Shown: in pieces, positions 18,677 to 28,977 of the stretch | How positions within the stretch are numbered: the stretch's first letter is position 1 | Layout of the letters: every line of letters starts with the position of its first letter | NCBI RefSeq assembly: GCF_028736235.1 | Contig: NZ_CP117884.1 | Span: forward strand, 1,674,001-1,738,000 | Direction of reading: 5' to 3' | Source: Lacticaseibacillus pabuli | GTDB lineage: Bacteria; Bacillota; Bacilli; Lactobacillales; Lactobacillaceae | DNA length: 64,000 bases | Notes under the pieces: generated by a model | Told to the model about the DNA's origin: nothing | Database searches by the model: none | What the model saw: the letters and a program-made list of their open reading frames with translations, nothing else | Program-made: the position numbers and the translations under genes

Positions 18677-19702
18677 ATGACGACACATTTTCAGGGTAAG
18701 TCCCTATTAAAGGAAATCGACTACACGCCCAAAGAGTTTTACACCCTCATCAAACTGGCAGAACACCTCAAATACTTAAAGCAGCACAACATTGAACACC
18801 ATTACTTAGCCGGCAAGAACATTGCCTTAATGTTTGCCAAGACATCAACCCGGACGCGTTCTTCCTTTACTGTCGCCGCCGTTGATCTCGGCGCGCATCC
18901 CGAATTTCTCGGTGCGAGTGATATTCAGTTTGGCAAAAAGGAATCTCTCATTGATACCGCAAAAGTCTTGGGGTCCATGTATGACGGCATCGAATACCGG
19001 GGCTTTGACCAAGCCGTGGTCGATGGCCTTGCCGAATATTCCGGGGTTCCCGTATGGAATGGCCTGACGGACGACTGGCATCCCACGCAAATGCTCGCCG
19101 ACTTCATGACGATTGATGAAGTCTTCGGCCGCATCAAGGGCATCACCCTCACCTACCTGGGGGATGCGCGGAACAACGTGGCCAACTCCCTGCTGGTCAC
19201 GGGTGCCATGCTCGGGGCCAACATCCATCTGGTTGGGCCTAAGAGTCTGCAACCGAGTCAGGCAATCCAGGATATTGCAGCCAAGTATGCGGCCGAATCC
19301 GGTGCTCAGCTCTTGATTACCGACGATCTGGCAGCGGGTGTTAAGGACAGCGACGTGCTGTACACCGATATTTGGGCATCCATGGGTGAAGAGGACCAAT
19401 GGGCAGACCGAATCAAGTTGCTACAGCCCTACCAGTTGAACATGGCGGCCGTTAAAGCCACGGGCAACCCCGACACCATCGTGATGCACGATTTGCCCGC
19501 TTACCATGATTTGAACACCAAATTGGCCCAGGACATCCACGCAAAATTTGGCCTGACTGAGCTGGAAATCACGGATGAGGTCTTTAACGCCCCATTTGCC
19601 AAGCAGTTTCAGGAAGCTGAAAACCGCATGCACACGATTAAAGCCATCATGGCCGCATCACTGGGCAACCTGTTCATCCCCGCATTGCCGGAGATTAAGT
19701 AG
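18677..19702 (+). CDS. argF: Ornithine carbamoyltransferase (anabolic)
   Basis: The enzyme makes citrulline from ornithine and carbamoyl phosphate. The carbamoyl-phosphate loop is [10 protein letters not shown], the second binding segment is EYRGFDQ, and an HPTQML-type motif ([10 protein letters not shown]) is present, as is the ornithine loop region ([13 protein letters not shown]). Length is 341 residues. A strong AGGAGG precedes the ATG. It heads argF-carA-carB under an ARG box, so this is the biosynthetic rather than the deiminase-pathway enzyme. Confidence 0.96.
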   Translation: MTTHFQGKSLLKEIDYTPKEFYTLIKLAEHLKYLKQHNIEHHYLAGKNIALMFAKTSTRTRSSFTVAAVDLGAHPEFLGASDIQFGKKESLIDTAKVLGSMYDGIEYRGFDQAVVDGLAEYSGVPVWNGLTDDWHPTQMLADFMTIDEVFGRIKGITLTYLGDARNNVANSLLVTGAMLGANIHLVGPKSLQPSQAIQDIAAKYAAESGAQLLITDDLAAGVKDSDVLYTDIWASMGEEDQWADRIKLLQPYQLNMAAVKATGNPDTIVMHDLPAYHDLNTKLAQDIHAKFGLTELEITDEVFNAPFAKQFQEAENRMHTIKAIMAASLGNLFIPALPEIK

Positions 19703-19732
19703 CCCCGACCTTCTATAGAATGGATGATGATT

Positions 19733-20815
19733 ATGAAACGGTATTTAGTTTTAGCAAACGGCTCCGTCTATCCAGGCGAGGCATTCGGCAGTGATAAGCC
19801 GGCCGGCGGGGAACTCGTCTTCACCACCGGCATGAGTGGTTACCAGGAGGCCATCACCGACGCGTCTTACCACGACCAGATATTGACCTTCACCTACCCC
19901 CTCATCGGAAACTACGGGGTAAACCCGGATGATTACGAATCCAAACACGCACAGCCAGCCGCCATTATCGTGCACGAACTCGCACGCCGGCCCAGCAACT
20001 GGCGCGCAACCATGAGTCTGGGTGAATGGGCACAGCAGCAGGACCTGCCTGGCATTAGCGGCGTCGATACCCGCGCGCTAACCAAGGAAATCCGAGATGC
20101 CGGGGTCATGCAGGCGCTGATTACCGATGACGTCACGCCGGCAGTCAACGCCGCCGCGCAAAATGCCCAGTACGGCCAGCAGCAGGTTGCCGCCGTAACC
20201 AGCGCAAAAACGTTCAGCAGCGACCCGGCCGAATTACGCGTGGGCGTGCTCGACTTTGGCGAAAAGAATTCCATCCTCCGCGAGTTGCACCAGCGCAGCA
20301 TGCAGACCGTCGTTTTCCCAGCGAACACGACCGCTGCCGCAATCGCCGCGGCAAACGTCGACGCCATCATGCTCAGCAATGGTCCTGGTAACCCGGCCGA
20401 ATTGACCGACGTACTGCCCGTCATTCGCACCCTGCAGGATCAATACCCGCTCATGGCAATCTGCCTTGGCCACCAGCTATTCGCCCTGGCAAATGGGGCC
20501 CAAACCTACAAGCTCAAGTTTGGCCACCGTGGTTTTAACCACGCCGTCCGTGAGCTTAGCAGCGGGCGCATTGGCTTCACCAGCCAGAACCACGGCTTCG
20601 CAGTCGCGGCCGATTCACTCACCGGCACAGGGCTGACCGTCACCCACCAGGAAATTAACGACAACACCATCGAAGGCTTACAACTTGCCGGCCACCAGGC
20701 GTTCTCCGTCCAGTTTCACCCAGACGCCGCGCCTGGCCCACACGATTATGTCGACCTGTTTGACCAATTTAAAACGATGATTCTAAACCGGAAGGAGGCC
20801 GCCGCAAATGCCTAA
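19733..20815 (+). CDS. carA: Carbamoyl-phosphate synthase, small (glutaminase) subunit
   Basis: CarA hydrolyses glutamine and passes ammonia to CarB. The N-terminal domain begins [19 protein letters not shown]. The class I amidotransferase domain has the nucleophile elbow [13 protein letters not shown] (catalytic Cys) and the His-Glu pair region [13 protein letters not shown]. Three in-frame ATGs occur within ten bases; the ATG at 19733 matches homologue starts. The 3' end overlaps carB by 8 bp. Position after argF points to the arginine-controlled isozyme. Confidence 0.95.
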   Translation: MKRYLVLANGSVYPGEAFGSDKPAGGELVFTTGMSGYQEAITDASYHDQILTFTYPLIGNYGVNPDDYESKHAQPAAIIVHELARRPSNWRATMSLGEWAQQQDLPGISGVDTRALTKEIRDAGVMQALITDDVTPAVNAAAQNAQYGQQQVAAVTSAKTFSSDPAELRVGVLDFGEKNSILRELHQRSMQTVVFPANTTAAAIAAANVDAIMLSNGPGNPAELTDVLPVIRTLQDQYPLMAICLGHQLFALANGAQTYKLKFGHRGFNHAVRELSSGRIGFTSQNHGFAVAADSLTGTGLTVTHQEINDNTIEGLQLAGHQAFSVQFHPDAAPGPHDYVDLFDQFKTMILNRKEAAANA

Positions 20816-23800
20816 ACGCACCGATATCCATAAAGTTCTGATTATTGGCTCCGGACCGATTATCATTGGTCAGGCCGCCGAGTTCGATTACTCCGGCTCC
20901 CAGGCCGCCATCTCCCTGCGCGAAGAGGGCTACACCGTGGTGCTCGTGAACTCCAACCCCGCCACAATCATGACTGACCAGGAAATGGCCGACAAAGTCT
21001 ACATTGAACCCCTCACCTTCGAGGCTATCGCACCCATTTTGCGTGCCGAAAAGCCCGATGCCATCCTGCCGACATTAGGGGGGCAAACCGGCCTGAACAT
21101 GGCACGAGAACTCAGCCAATCTGGCATCTTGGATGAACTCCACATCGAGTTACTCGGCACTAAAATGTCCGCCATCGAGGAGGCCGAGGACCGTGAGCTG
21201 TTCAAGGAACTCATGACCAAGCTAGGCGAACCCGTCCCTGAGTCCAAGACCTGCACGACCGTGGCCGAAACTGTCGCCTTTGCCAACAGCATCGGCTACC
21301 CGGTCATCGTGCGCCCTGCCTATACAATGGGCGGAACGGGCGGCGGCTTTGCAGACAACGAAACCGAGTTGCGCGCGATTGCCGCCAACGGGTTGGACCT
21401 ATCCCCCGTGACCCAAGTACTGATTGAGCGGTCAATTGCTGGCTACAAGGAAATCGAGTTTGAAGTGATGCGCGACGCCAAGGACGACGCCCTCATTGTT
21501 GCCTCCATGGAAAACGTGGACCCCGTCGGCATTCACACCGGCGACTCCATTGTCGTTGCGCCCGTGCAGACCCTCGCCGACAAGGAATACCAAATGATGC
21601 GTGACGCGGCGCTCAAAATTATCCGTGCACTCAAAATCGAGGGTGGCTGCAATATCCAGATGGCGCTGGACCCCAAGAGCTTCAAATATTACATCATCGA
21701 AGTGAACCCGCGGGTCTCACGGTCCTCCGCCCTCGCCAGCAAAGCAACCGGCTACCCGATTGCCAAAATGGCGGCGAAGATTGCGGTTGGCCTGAACCTC
21801 GATGAGATCACGAACCCTGTGACCGGCACCACCCTCGCGGAGTTCGAACCCGCACTGGACTACGTTATCGTCAAGATTCCGCGTTGGCCGTTCGACAAAT
21901 TTGCCACCGCAGACCGTACGCTCGGCACCCAGATGAAGGCGACCGGTGAAGTGATGGCAATTGGCCGGACCTTTGAAGAAGCCCTCAACAAGGCCGTCCG
22001 TTCACTGGAAATTGGGCCCCCCGGGCTTTCCGCCAAACGGTACCCGAGCGAGTCAAGTGGCGGGTTGCTCAAGGAAATCGGCCCGGGTGTTGCGACCGAC
22101 GAACGACTCTTCCAGACCGCAGAACTGCTGCGGCGTGGTATCAGCCTTGAAACGGTCAATGCGGCCACCGGAATTGACCTATTTTTCCTCGACAAACTGC
22201 TACACATCACGGAAATTGAGGCGCAACTCAAGACCGGTGCCGTGAGCGATGACACCCTCACACTCGCCAAGAAATACGGCTTGGGCGACAAAACCATTGC
22301 GAGTCTCACTGCGCAATCCGAACTGGCGATTCGTACGCAACGGCAGGCCATTAACCTGCACCCCGTTTACAAAATGGTCGATACCGTCGCCGGGGAGTTT
22401 GCCAGCCAAACGCCTTACTTCTATTCCACCTACGATCAGGTTACCGAAAGCACACGCCTGACCAAGCCCGCCGTGCTCGTCCTAGGCAGCGGACCCATCC
22501 GGATTGGCCAGGGGGTTGAGTTTGATTACGCCACCGTCCATGCCGCCGAAAGCATTCGTAAGGCGGGTTACGCGGCCATTATTATTAATTCCAATCCTGA
22601 AACCGTCTCGACGGATTTCTCTGTGTCTGACAAGCTCTACTTTGAGCCCCTCACCTACGAAGACGTCATGAACGTCATTGACCTCGAGCAGCCAGTTGGC
22701 GTCGTCGTCCAGTTTGGCGGGCAAACCGCAATCAACCTGGCAGCGCCGCTCGCTGCGGCTGGTGTCAAAATTCTTGGCACCGACCTCGCCGATATCAACC
22801 GTGCCGAGGACCGTGAGGATTTCAACGCCGTCATGCAACAACTTGAGCTCCCGCAACCAGTCGGTAAAACGGCGATGACGGCTGCGGGTGCCATCCAGGC
22901 CGCAACCGCGGTTGGTTACCCCGCCTTAATCCGGCCATCCTACGTACTTGGTGGCCGCGCGATGGAGATTGTGCACAACGAGCCCCAGCTCCGTGATTAC
23001 ATCGACCGTGCCGTCCGCATTAGCAACGCGCACCCTGTCCTCATCGACAGTTACCTCACGGGGCAAGAAGCCGAGGTCGACGTCATCGCAGACGGCACCA
23101 CGACGGTCATCCCCGGCATCATGCAACACATCGAACGGGCCGGCGTCCATTCCGGTGACTCAATGGCCGTTTACCCACCGCAAACCTTGAGTCAAAAGGT
23201 TCAGGACGAAATGGTGAGCGCCGCAACCAAACTGGCCGGTGCACTCCACACGATTGGCATCATGAACGTTCAGTTTGTCATCCACGACAACACGGCCTAC
23301 GTCATCGAAGTCAACCCGCGGGCGTCCCGGACCGTACCGTTCATCAGTAAAGTCACCGGTGTGCCGATGACGCAACTGGCAACCGCGGCGATGTTAGGCA
23401 AGAAGTTGGCGGATTATGGCTACACGAGCGGCCTGGTCGCCCATCACGGCGGGATTCACGTCAAGGCGCCCGTCTTCTCCTTCATGAAGCTGCCTGGCGT
23501 TGATCCGCTACTGTCACCCGAAATGAAGTCAACCGGTGAAGTCATGGGTAGTGGTGCCACGTATGGTGAGGCCCTCGCCCGGGCGTTTGCCGGCGCGAAG
23601 ATGCACGTCAAGGCGCATGGCAACGTGATTGCCAGCTTTGACCCAAACGATTACGCCGAAGTCCCAGCCGTCTTGCACGCCCTGCATGACGCCGGTTATA
23701 CCATCCTGCTTGACGCCGGCACCGCTCAAAACGTCGGTCACCCTGAGCTTGCGGGGGATGATGCCCAGCTCATTGCGGCCACCCCAGACGCCGCAATGGT

Positions 23801-23948
23801 CATCAGCACGATGAGCGGCGAGGTTGCCGCGGCCCGGCAGTTACGTGCCGCCGCGATTACCGACAAGGTGCCGTTGTTCACTTGTCCGGACACGGTCTTT
23901 GCTCTGCTAAAGGCAACGCAAGCTGAACCCGCCATAATTACCAAGTAA
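20808..23948 (+). CDS. carB: Carbamoyl-phosphate synthase, large subunit
   Basis: CarB makes carbamoyl phosphate from bicarbonate, ammonia and two ATP. The two homologous ATP-grasp halves are visible: [17 protein letters not shown] near residue 14 and [16 protein letters not shown] near 563. Each half carries a metal-binding EVNPR(V/A)SR motif. The C-terminal MGS-like domain covers about 930-1046. The length of 1046 residues is slightly short at the C-terminus compared with E. coli, as in Gram-positive arginine-type CarB. It ends at a strong shared terminator. Confidence 0.96.
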   Translation: MPKRTDIHKVLIIGSGPIIIGQAAEFDYSGSQAAISLREEGYTVVLVNSNPATIMTDQEMADKVYIEPLTFEAIAPILRAEKPDAILPTLGGQTGLNMARELSQSGILDELHIELLGTKMSAIEEAEDRELFKELMTKLGEPVPESKTCTTVAETVAFANSIGYPVIVRPAYTMGGTGGGFADNETELRAIAANGLDLSPVTQVLIERSIAGYKEIEFEVMRDAKDDALIVASMENVDPVGIHTGDSIVVAPVQTLADKEYQMMRDAALKIIRALKIEGGCNIQMALDPKSFKYYIIEVNPRVSRSSALASKATGYPIAKMAAKIAVGLNLDEITNPVTGTTLAEFEPALDYVIVKIPRWPFDKFATADRTLGTQMKATGEVMAIGRTFEEALNKAVRSLEIGPPGLSAKRYPSESSGGLLKEIGPGVATDERLFQTAELLRRGISLETVNAATGIDLFFLDKLLHITEIEAQLKTGAVSDDTLTLAKKYGLGDKTIASLTAQSELAIRTQRQAINLHPVYKMVDTVAGEFASQTPYFYSTYDQVTESTRLTKPAVLVLGSGPIRIGQGVEFDYATVHAAESIRKAGYAAIIINSNPETVSTDFSVSDKLYFEPLTYEDVMNVIDLEQPVGVVVQFGGQTAINLAAPLAAAGVKILGTDLADINRAEDREDFNAVMQQLELPQPVGKTAMTAAGAIQAATAVGYPALIRPSYVLGGRAMEIVHNEPQLRDYIDRAVRISNAHPVLIDSYLTGQEAEVDVIADGTTTVIPGIMQHIERAGVHSGDSMAVYPPQTLSQKVQDEMVSAATKLAGALHTIGIMNVQFVIHDNTAYVIEVNPRASRTVPFISKVTGVPMTQLATAAMLGKKLADYGYTSGLVAHHGGIHVKAPVFSFMKLPGVDPLLSPEMKSTGEVMGSGATYGEALARAFAGAKMHVKAHGNVIASFDPNDYAEVPAVLHALHDAGYTILLDAGTAQNVGHPELAGDDAQLIAATPDAAMVISTMSGEVAAARQLRAAAITDKVPLFTCPDTVFALLKATQAEPAIITK

Positions 23949-23969
23949 AACCCGGCCAACCACGCCAAA

Positions 23970-24010
23970 AAGGCACCCCACACATTGCGTCTGTGTGGGG
24001 TGCCTTCGTT
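23970..24010. terminator. Bidirectional terminator between carB and nrdI
   Basis: The stem AAGGCACCCCACACA pairs perfectly with its complement ending at 24006, around a 7-nt loop, with T-rich sequence after it. The two flanking genes converge on it. Confidence 0.92.
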
Positions 24011-24020
24011 TTGAACGGGC

Positions 24021-24512
24021 TTAAACTAACGCGCGTTTAACGCCGCGCTGATCATAATCGAGTTGGTATTTCTGCATAACAGCGTAAATCTTGTGGGCCT
24101 CTTCGTCGTTGCCGCGCAGTTCGTACAAGCCAATCAGTGGTGAGTTGTAGCGTCGGGCGTAGTGCTTCGCGGTCAGTCCGAATTGGGCGTTGAAGTTGCG
24201 GTTCCCGCTGCCGATGATGCCGAGCAGGTTTTCGGTGTTACCCGCATCCAGTTCATCACGGAAGTCCAACGTCAGGACTTCGGTATAACCATTGTCGATG
24301 CCATCACCACCATCCAGATAGGTGGGTACCATGATGAAGTACGGCTGGTCCATGATGCTGGTATCAGCCTGTTCATCATATTCGACGGCGTTAATCAGCG
24401 GATTAGCAGCATTCTTAGCGTGTTCAACCTGAGATAAGGCCACCAGGCGCTTGGCAAAAGCCCGCGTGTTGCCAGAAATGGAGACGTAGAAAACGTTTAA
24501 CGTTGTACTCAT
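24021..24512 (-). CDS. nrdI: NrdI, flavodoxin-like activator of class Ib ribonucleotide reductase
   Basis: NrdI is an FMN protein that supplies the oxidant needed to build the Mn(III)2-tyrosyl radical cofactor in NrdF. At 163 residues it has the FMN phosphate loop VSISGNTRAFAKRL and the IIGSGNRNFNAQFG segment typical of the family. The start overlaps the nrdF stop by 4 bp (ATGA), so stoichiometric coupling is likely. Confidence 0.94.
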   Translation of the reverse strand: MSTTLNVFYVSISGNTRAFAKRLVALSQVEHAKNAANPLINAVEYDEQADTSIMDQPYFIMVPTYLDGGDGIDNGYTEVLTLDFRDELDAGNTENLLGIIGSGNRNFNAQFGLTAKHYARRYNSPLIGLYELRGNDEEAHKIYAVMQKYQLDYDQRGVKRALV

Positions 24513-25519
24513 TTCTTGTCACCGCCCTTAGGATCATCCGCAATTCCGATGTTGTAGTCGTCATCACTCATCGCTTCAACCTGGCCGAGCAGGTAACCAT
24601 TCCCGACCTGGGAGAAGAAGTCGTGGTTGGACGTCGTGGTATTAATCCCGTTCATGATGATCGGGTTCACATCGCTAGCCGTCGTTGGGAAGATGCCTTC
24701 CTTGCCCAGGTTCATCAGGGCCTTGTTGGCATTGTACTGCACGAAGGTCATGACTTCGTCGGTCCAGCCGACCTGGTCGTAGCACAGCGCCGCGTACTTC
24801 TGCTCATTTTCAAACAGTTTGTAGAGGAAGTCATAGGCCCAGTCGTCCTGCGCCTGCTTCTCGCGGTCAGTAAGCTGGCTGTACTTAACCTGGTACTTGT
24901 AACCAATGTAGGTGCCGTGGACAGATTCATCACGGAGAATCAGCTTGATGATTTCAGCCACGTTGTTCAGCTTGTTGTTCCCCAAGTAGTAGAGCGGCGT
25001 GTAGAAGCCAGAGTAGAACAGGCAAGTTTCAAGGAACACGTTGGCGACCTTCTTGTGCAAGGAGTCTGGATCGTTGCGGTAGATATCCACAATCCACTTG
25101 GCCTTGTTTTGCAGGAAGTCCTCAGTATCCGACCAGTTAAAGATTTCGTCGATTTCATTTTGCGTGTTGAGCGTCGAGAAAATCGTCGAATAAGACTTGG
25201 CGTGGACGGATTCCATAAACTGAATGTTGTTCAGCACCGCTTTTTCATGCGGTGTGATGGCATCCTGAGACAATGAGCGCATCCCGTCCTGGCTCTGCAC
25301 GGTATCCAGCAAGGTCAATCCGCCGAACACATGACCCACGACCCACTGGTGGGTATCGTCGAGTTCACGCCAGTCGTCCATATCGTTGGACACCGGAATT
25401 CGGGTGTCCAGCCAAAACTGTTCCGTCAGCTTTTCCCAGGTTGCTTTATCGATGTCATCGCTGACCCGATCCCAGTTAATCGCCTTGTAGTTACCAATCT
25501 CACTTAACTTGTCTGTCAT
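24509..25519 (-). CDS. nrdF: Ribonucleotide reductase class Ib, beta (radical) subunit
   Basis: NrdF carries the dinuclear metal centre and tyrosyl radical. The start at 25519 (MTDKLSEIGNYKAINWDRV) follows AAGGGGAA; 19 further upstream codons are open but unused. Metal-ligand motifs are visible: DTVQSQD, ESVHAKSYS and RDESVHGTYIG. Length is 336 residues. It is divergent from nrdH-nrdE, and an NrdR-like box lies in its promoter region. Confidence 0.96.
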   Translation of the reverse strand: MTDKLSEIGNYKAINWDRVSDDIDKATWEKLTEQFWLDTRIPVSNDMDDWRELDDTHQWVVGHVFGGLTLLDTVQSQDGMRSLSQDAITPHEKAVLNNIQFMESVHAKSYSTIFSTLNTQNEIDEIFNWSDTEDFLQNKAKWIVDIYRNDPDSLHKKVANVFLETCLFYSGFYTPLYYLGNNKLNNVAEIIKLILRDESVHGTYIGYKYQVKYSQLTDREKQAQDDWAYDFLYKLFENEQKYAALCYDQVGWTDEVMTFVQYNANKALMNLGKEGIFPTTASDVNPIIMNGINTTTSNHDFFSQVGNGYLLGQVEAMSDDDYNIGIADDPKGGDKK

Positions 25520-25570
25520 GTTGATTCCCCTTGTCTGTTTTAAAACATTACAATCTCGCTGAAACCGATT

Positions 25571-25590
25571 ATACAATATCTAGTGGTGTC
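25571..25590 (-). promoter_or_regulatory. nrdF promoter region with NrdR-like box
   Basis: ATACAATATCTAGTGGTGT (25571-25589) resembles the NrdR box ACACWATATWTTGT. On the minus strand it overlaps a TATAAT -10 hexamer. The core CAATATCTAGT is repeated exactly at 25718-25728, beside the nrdH promoter. NrdR is the ATP/dATP-sensing repressor of nrd genes. Confidence 0.6.
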
Positions 25591-25717
25591 CTGGGGGATG
25601 TAACACATGTGTAATGTGGTAATTTTTCCAAAAATGAGTGCATATCGCCGTATTAATGTCGACAATAATGTATAAACGTGAGTGCAATCACTCTCATAAT
25701 ATTCATCCGATTAGGGG

Positions 25718-25764
25718 CAATATCTAGTCATCTGATTGACCCCGGCCACAAGATAAAGTATCAT
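25718..25764 (+). promoter_or_regulatory. nrdH promoter with NrdR-like box
   Basis: A -35 TTGACC (25736-25741) and -10 TATCAT (25759-25764) are 17 bp apart. CAATATCTAGT (25718-25728) sits just upstream of the -35 and is identical to the core by nrdF. This supports joint NrdR control of both divergent operons. Confidence 0.65.
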
Positions 25765-25799
25765 ATTGTCATCAAGAACAAACAAGAAGGTTGAACATT

Positions 25800-26027
25800 A
25801 TGAAGAACGTTACCTTATTCACAAAGAATGGTTGCCCACAGTGCCGCATGACACGCAACTACTTAAGCTCACACAACATTCCATTTACTGAGCACAATAT
25901 TAATAACGAACCGGAATGCGTTGACTACCTCAAGGGCCAAGGTTTTAAAGCCGTTCCCGTGGTAGAAGCAGATGGTATGGCAGCCTGGTTTGGCTTCCGT
26001 CCGGACGCACTCGCTAAATTGCAGTAA
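25800..26027 (+). CDS. nrdH: NrdH redoxin
   Basis: This 75-residue glutaredoxin-like protein acts like thioredoxin and reduces the class Ib reductase. The redox motif is GCPQC near residue 12. The C-terminal WFGFRPDALAKL matches NrdH, which ends in an F-R-P-D helix. The start is the ATG at 25800 (AAGAAGG upstream) rather than the in-frame TTG at 25791. nrdE follows after about 100 bp. Confidence 0.95.
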   Translation: MKNVTLFTKNGCPQCRMTRNYLSSHNIPFTEHNINNEPECVDYLKGQGFKAVPVVEADGMAAWFGFRPDALAKLQ

Positions 26028-26055
26028 GGTCGCGACGTCGTAATCGTCGTGCCAT

Positions 26056-26089
26056 GGGGGGCCGCGCTTGGTCGCAGCTCCCCAATTTT
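26056..26089 (+). terminator. Weak hairpin between nrdH and nrdE
   Basis: GGGGGGCCGC can pair with GCAGCTCCCC (one G-T pair, one mismatch) and is followed by AATTTTAG. It may partly end transcription after nrdH, or stabilise the nrdH message. Confidence 0.35.
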
Positions 26090-26130
26090 AGCTTCTAGAG
26101 TTACTAATTAAAAGAAAGTGGGTTGTCCTG

Positions 26131-28302
26131 ATGGCGCTTAAAGAAATCGATCCCGGCACAGTTTCCTATTTCAAGCTCAACAACGAAATTAACATTCCAG
26201 TCGATGGTCACATTCCGTTGAACAAGGATAAGGAGGCCCTCGCCGCCTTCTTCAAGGAAAACGTTGAGCCAAATACCAAGCAGTTCGCTAGTCTCAAGGA
26301 ACGCTTGGACTACCTCGTAGCCAACAACTACTATGAAGCAGCCTTCCTCGACAAGTACAGCGATGCCTTTAAACAGGAACTCGCCGACTACCTAGCCGAC
26401 CAGCATTTCCAGTTCAAGAGCTTTATGGCGGCATACAAGTTTTACGCCCAGTACGCCTTGAAGACCGATGATAACAATTATTATCTGGAAGGTTTTGCTG
26501 ACCGTGTGTTTGCCAATGCCCTTTACTTCGCGGATGGCGACGAAAAGCTGGCCCGTTCCCTGGCGGATGAAATGATTCACCAGCGTTACCAGCCCGCTAC
26601 GCCGAGCTTCCTCAACGCCGGCCGCGCCCGCCGTGGTGAATTGGTCTCTTGTTTCCTATTGCAAGTGACTGACGACATGAACAGCATCGGCCGGGCCATT
26701 AACTCGGCGCTGGAACTGTCCCGCATCGGTGGTGGTGTTGGCCTCACGCTGTCTAACCTGCGTGAAGGTGGCGCCCCCATTAAGGGAATCGATGGTGCCG
26801 CCAGTGGTGTCCTCCCAGTCATGAAGTTGCTGGAAGACTCCTTCTCCTACTCCAATCAGTTGGGCCAGCGCCAAGGTGCCGGGGTCGTTTACCTCAACGT
26901 CTTCCACCCAGATATCATTGCTTTTTTGGGTGCCAAAAAGGAAAACGCGGATGAAAAGTACCGTCTGAAGACCCTGAGCCTCGGTGTCATCGTGCCTGAC
27001 AAGTACTACGAACTCGTGCGCGAAGACAAGGACATGTACCTCTTCTCCCCATACAGCGTTGAGCGTGAGTACGGCAAGCCATTTTCCTACATTGATATCA
27101 CCAAGGAATACGACAACCTGGTCGCGAACCCGAACATCCGCAAGACCAAGATCCGCGCCCGTGATTTGGAAACCGAAATCAGCAAGCTGCAGCAGGAATC
27201 CGGCTACCCCTACATCTTGAACATCGACACTGTTAATCAGGACAACCCAATCGATGGCAAGATCATTATGAGTAACCTGTGTTCCGAAATTTTGCAGGTC
27301 CAAACTCCTAGCGAAATCAACAACAAGCAGGAATACACCAAGATGGGCACCGACGTCTCATGCAACCTGGGTTCGACGAACATTCCAAACCTGATGAAGA
27401 GCCAGGACTTTGGCAAGAGCGTCGAATCCATGGTCCGGGCTTTGACCTTTGTGACCGACCACAGCGACATCGACGTCGTGCCTTCCGTCCAGCATGGTAA
27501 CCACCTCGCCCACTCTATTGGTTTGGGTGCGATGGGTCTGCACACCTACTTTGCCACCCACCACATGGAATACGGCAGTCCAGAATCTTTGGACTTCACC
27601 AACGTGTACTTCTTGCTGCTGAATTACTACTCCCTCTTGGCGTCCAACAAGATTGCCGAGGAGCGCAGCGAAACCTTCCACAACTTTGATAAGAGCAAGT
27701 ATGCGGATGGCAGTTACTTCGACAAGTACACCGAGAAGGACTGGGGACCAAAGTACGACAGCACGGCCGAACAATTTGCGGGCATTCACATTCCAACCCG
27801 CGAAGACTGGGCCAACCTGCGTGAGTCCGTGATGCAATACGGCCTGTACCACCAGAACCGAATGGCAGTCGCACCAAACGGCTCCATCAGTTACATCAAC
27901 GACACGTCCTCTTCCCTGCACCCCATTGTGAACCGCATTGAGGACCGTCAGGAAAAGACCATCGGGACAATTTACTACCCCGCTTCTGGTCTGACAACGG
28001 ACACGATGCCATACTACAAGAGTGCGTACGACACCGACATGCGTAAGGTCATCGACGTTTACGCAGCGGCGCAGGAGCACATCGACCAGGGAATGGCAAT
28101 GACCTTGTTCATGCGTTCAACGATTCCACACGGTTTATACCCTTGGAAGAACGGGCGCACGGACAAGATGACGACCCGTGACCTGAACATCTTGCGGAAC
28201 TACGCACATGCGAAGGGCGTGAAGTCCATCTACTACATTCGCACGTTCACCGACGATCAAGAAGAAGTCGGTGCCAACATGTGTGAGAGTTGCTCCATCT
28301 AA
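26131..28302 (+). CDS. nrdE: Ribonucleotide reductase class Ib, alpha (catalytic) subunit
   Basis: NrdE reduces ribonucleoside diphosphates to deoxyribonucleotides. The 723-residue protein contains the active-site Cys in ELVSCFLLQ, the NLCSEILQVQ motif with the radical Cys, and the C-terminal redox pair CESC at the very end, which NrdH reduces. It lacks the ATP-cone of class Ia enzymes, as expected for class Ib. The start codon has AAAGAAAGTGGG upstream, a weak ribosome site. Confidence 0.97.
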   Translation: MALKEIDPGTVSYFKLNNEINIPVDGHIPLNKDKEALAAFFKENVEPNTKQFASLKERLDYLVANNYYEAAFLDKYSDAFKQELADYLADQHFQFKSFMAAYKFYAQYALKTDDNNYYLEGFADRVFANALYFADGDEKLARSLADEMIHQRYQPATPSFLNAGRARRGELVSCFLLQVTDDMNSIGRAINSALELSRIGGGVGLTLSNLREGGAPIKGIDGAASGVLPVMKLLEDSFSYSNQLGQRQGAGVVYLNVFHPDIIAFLGAKKENADEKYRLKTLSLGVIVPDKYYELVREDKDMYLFSPYSVEREYGKPFSYIDITKEYDNLVANPNIRKTKIRARDLETEISKLQQESGYPYILNIDTVNQDNPIDGKIIMSNLCSEILQVQTPSEINNKQEYTKMGTDVSCNLGSTNIPNLMKSQDFGKSVESMVRALTFVTDHSDIDVVPSVQHGNHLAHSIGLGAMGLHTYFATHHMEYGSPESLDFTNVYFLLLNYYSLLASNKIAEERSETFHNFDKSKYADGSYFDKYTEKDWGPKYDSTAEQFAGIHIPTREDWANLRESVMQYGLYHQNRMAVAPNGSISYINDTSSSLHPIVNRIEDRQEKTIGTIYYPASGLTTDTMPYYKSAYDTDMRKVIDVYAAAQEHIDQGMAMTLFMRSTIPHGLYPWKNGRTDKMTTRDLNILRNYAHAKGVKSIYYIRTFTDDQEEVGANMCESCSI

Positions 28303-28320
28303 GTTAATCAGTCGTTTGTT

Positions 28321-28348
28321 AGGCCTTCGCGTAATGCGAGGGCCTTTT
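28321..28348 (+). terminator. Rho-independent terminator after nrdE
   Basis: AGGCCTTCGC pairs imperfectly with GCGAGGGCCT across GTAAT, followed by TTTTGC. It ends the nrdH-nrdE unit just before the structured repeat. Confidence 0.8.
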
Positions 28349-28361
28349 GCTTGCGTAAAGT

Positions 28362-28577
28362 GCGGTGGGCAGGGATGGGATGCTCCGGGGGAATGGTGGT
28401 TCGTGGTGCGACGCTTCAGCCAATTTCAGAAGTACACTGAAATTCGCTTCCCGCTAACTTTAGAGCCGAGGAAGTACACCTCGTCTCTAAAGTTCCGGTT
28501 CTGTAAGTCCGCAAGCGGACAACAGAACTTTCACCACGACCACCATTCCCCCTCCGCATCCCATCCCTGCCCGCCGC
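28362..28577 (+). repeat. Structured repeat element, copy A
   Basis: Non-coding 216-bp element. The 46-47 nt ends are almost perfectly complementary (28362-28408 with 28532-28577), broken by a short internal loop. Three hairpins sit inside: H1 28422-28444 (AATTTCAG, loop AAGTACA), H2 28457-28494 (AACTTTAGAG enclosing CGAGG, again with loop AAGTACA), and H3 28498-28528 (GTTCTGT enclosing GTCCGCAAGCGGAC). The reverse complement of 28978-29187 has the same order, the same internal loop and the same hairpins, with compensatory base changes. I do not recognise the family. It could be a structured RNA, a cruciform-forming DNA repeat or a MITE-like element. Confidence 0.85.
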
Positions 28578-28977
28578 CGAGTATCTTTCAAATACTTCCC
28601 CCAGTCCATAGATACTGCCGATCTCGTCAATGCCATGATACCCCCACCAGAAAACACGGGGTCATTTTCCCTAGAGCTCACGCTTGTTAGCACAAATGGG
28701 TACTCATGAGGAATCCCGGAAATGACTAAGAAAGATTGACGCATCGTCGACTGGTGACTTAACCAACGTACTTTTTTATCATCCTGGTTACGTCGCTAGG
28801 ACTGCCCTGATGACACGTGTTCAAATCTCAACATTCTGATTAATGCCCTTTAACCAAATGGCTCACTCCCGAACCGGTTTCAACAATGCTTGGTCGATTT
28901 GGCGACAATTATTCAGTGTTAGGAATACTCACCCCTTGTACATTAAGCGCAACACAATGAACGGCAACTGTTCAGGA
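28578..28977. other. Gene-free spacer between the two structured repeats
   Basis: About 400 bp with no supportable ORF on either strand, no ribosome site before a long frame, and no promoter or terminator I would defend. Its base composition is unremarkable. Confidence 0.6.

Noticed and set aside
19703..19732. PyrR-type attenuator before carAB
   Set aside because: Only 30 bp separate argF and carA, with no anti-antiterminator or terminator, so pyrimidine attenuation is not supported; control should come from the ARG box upstream of argF.
26656..27303. 215-codon frame antisense to nrdE (and similar long antisense frames opposite cdaA, the aldo/keto reductase and glmS)
   Set aside because: These mirror the codon bias of certain genes on the other strand, have no ribosome sites and encode no recognisable protein.
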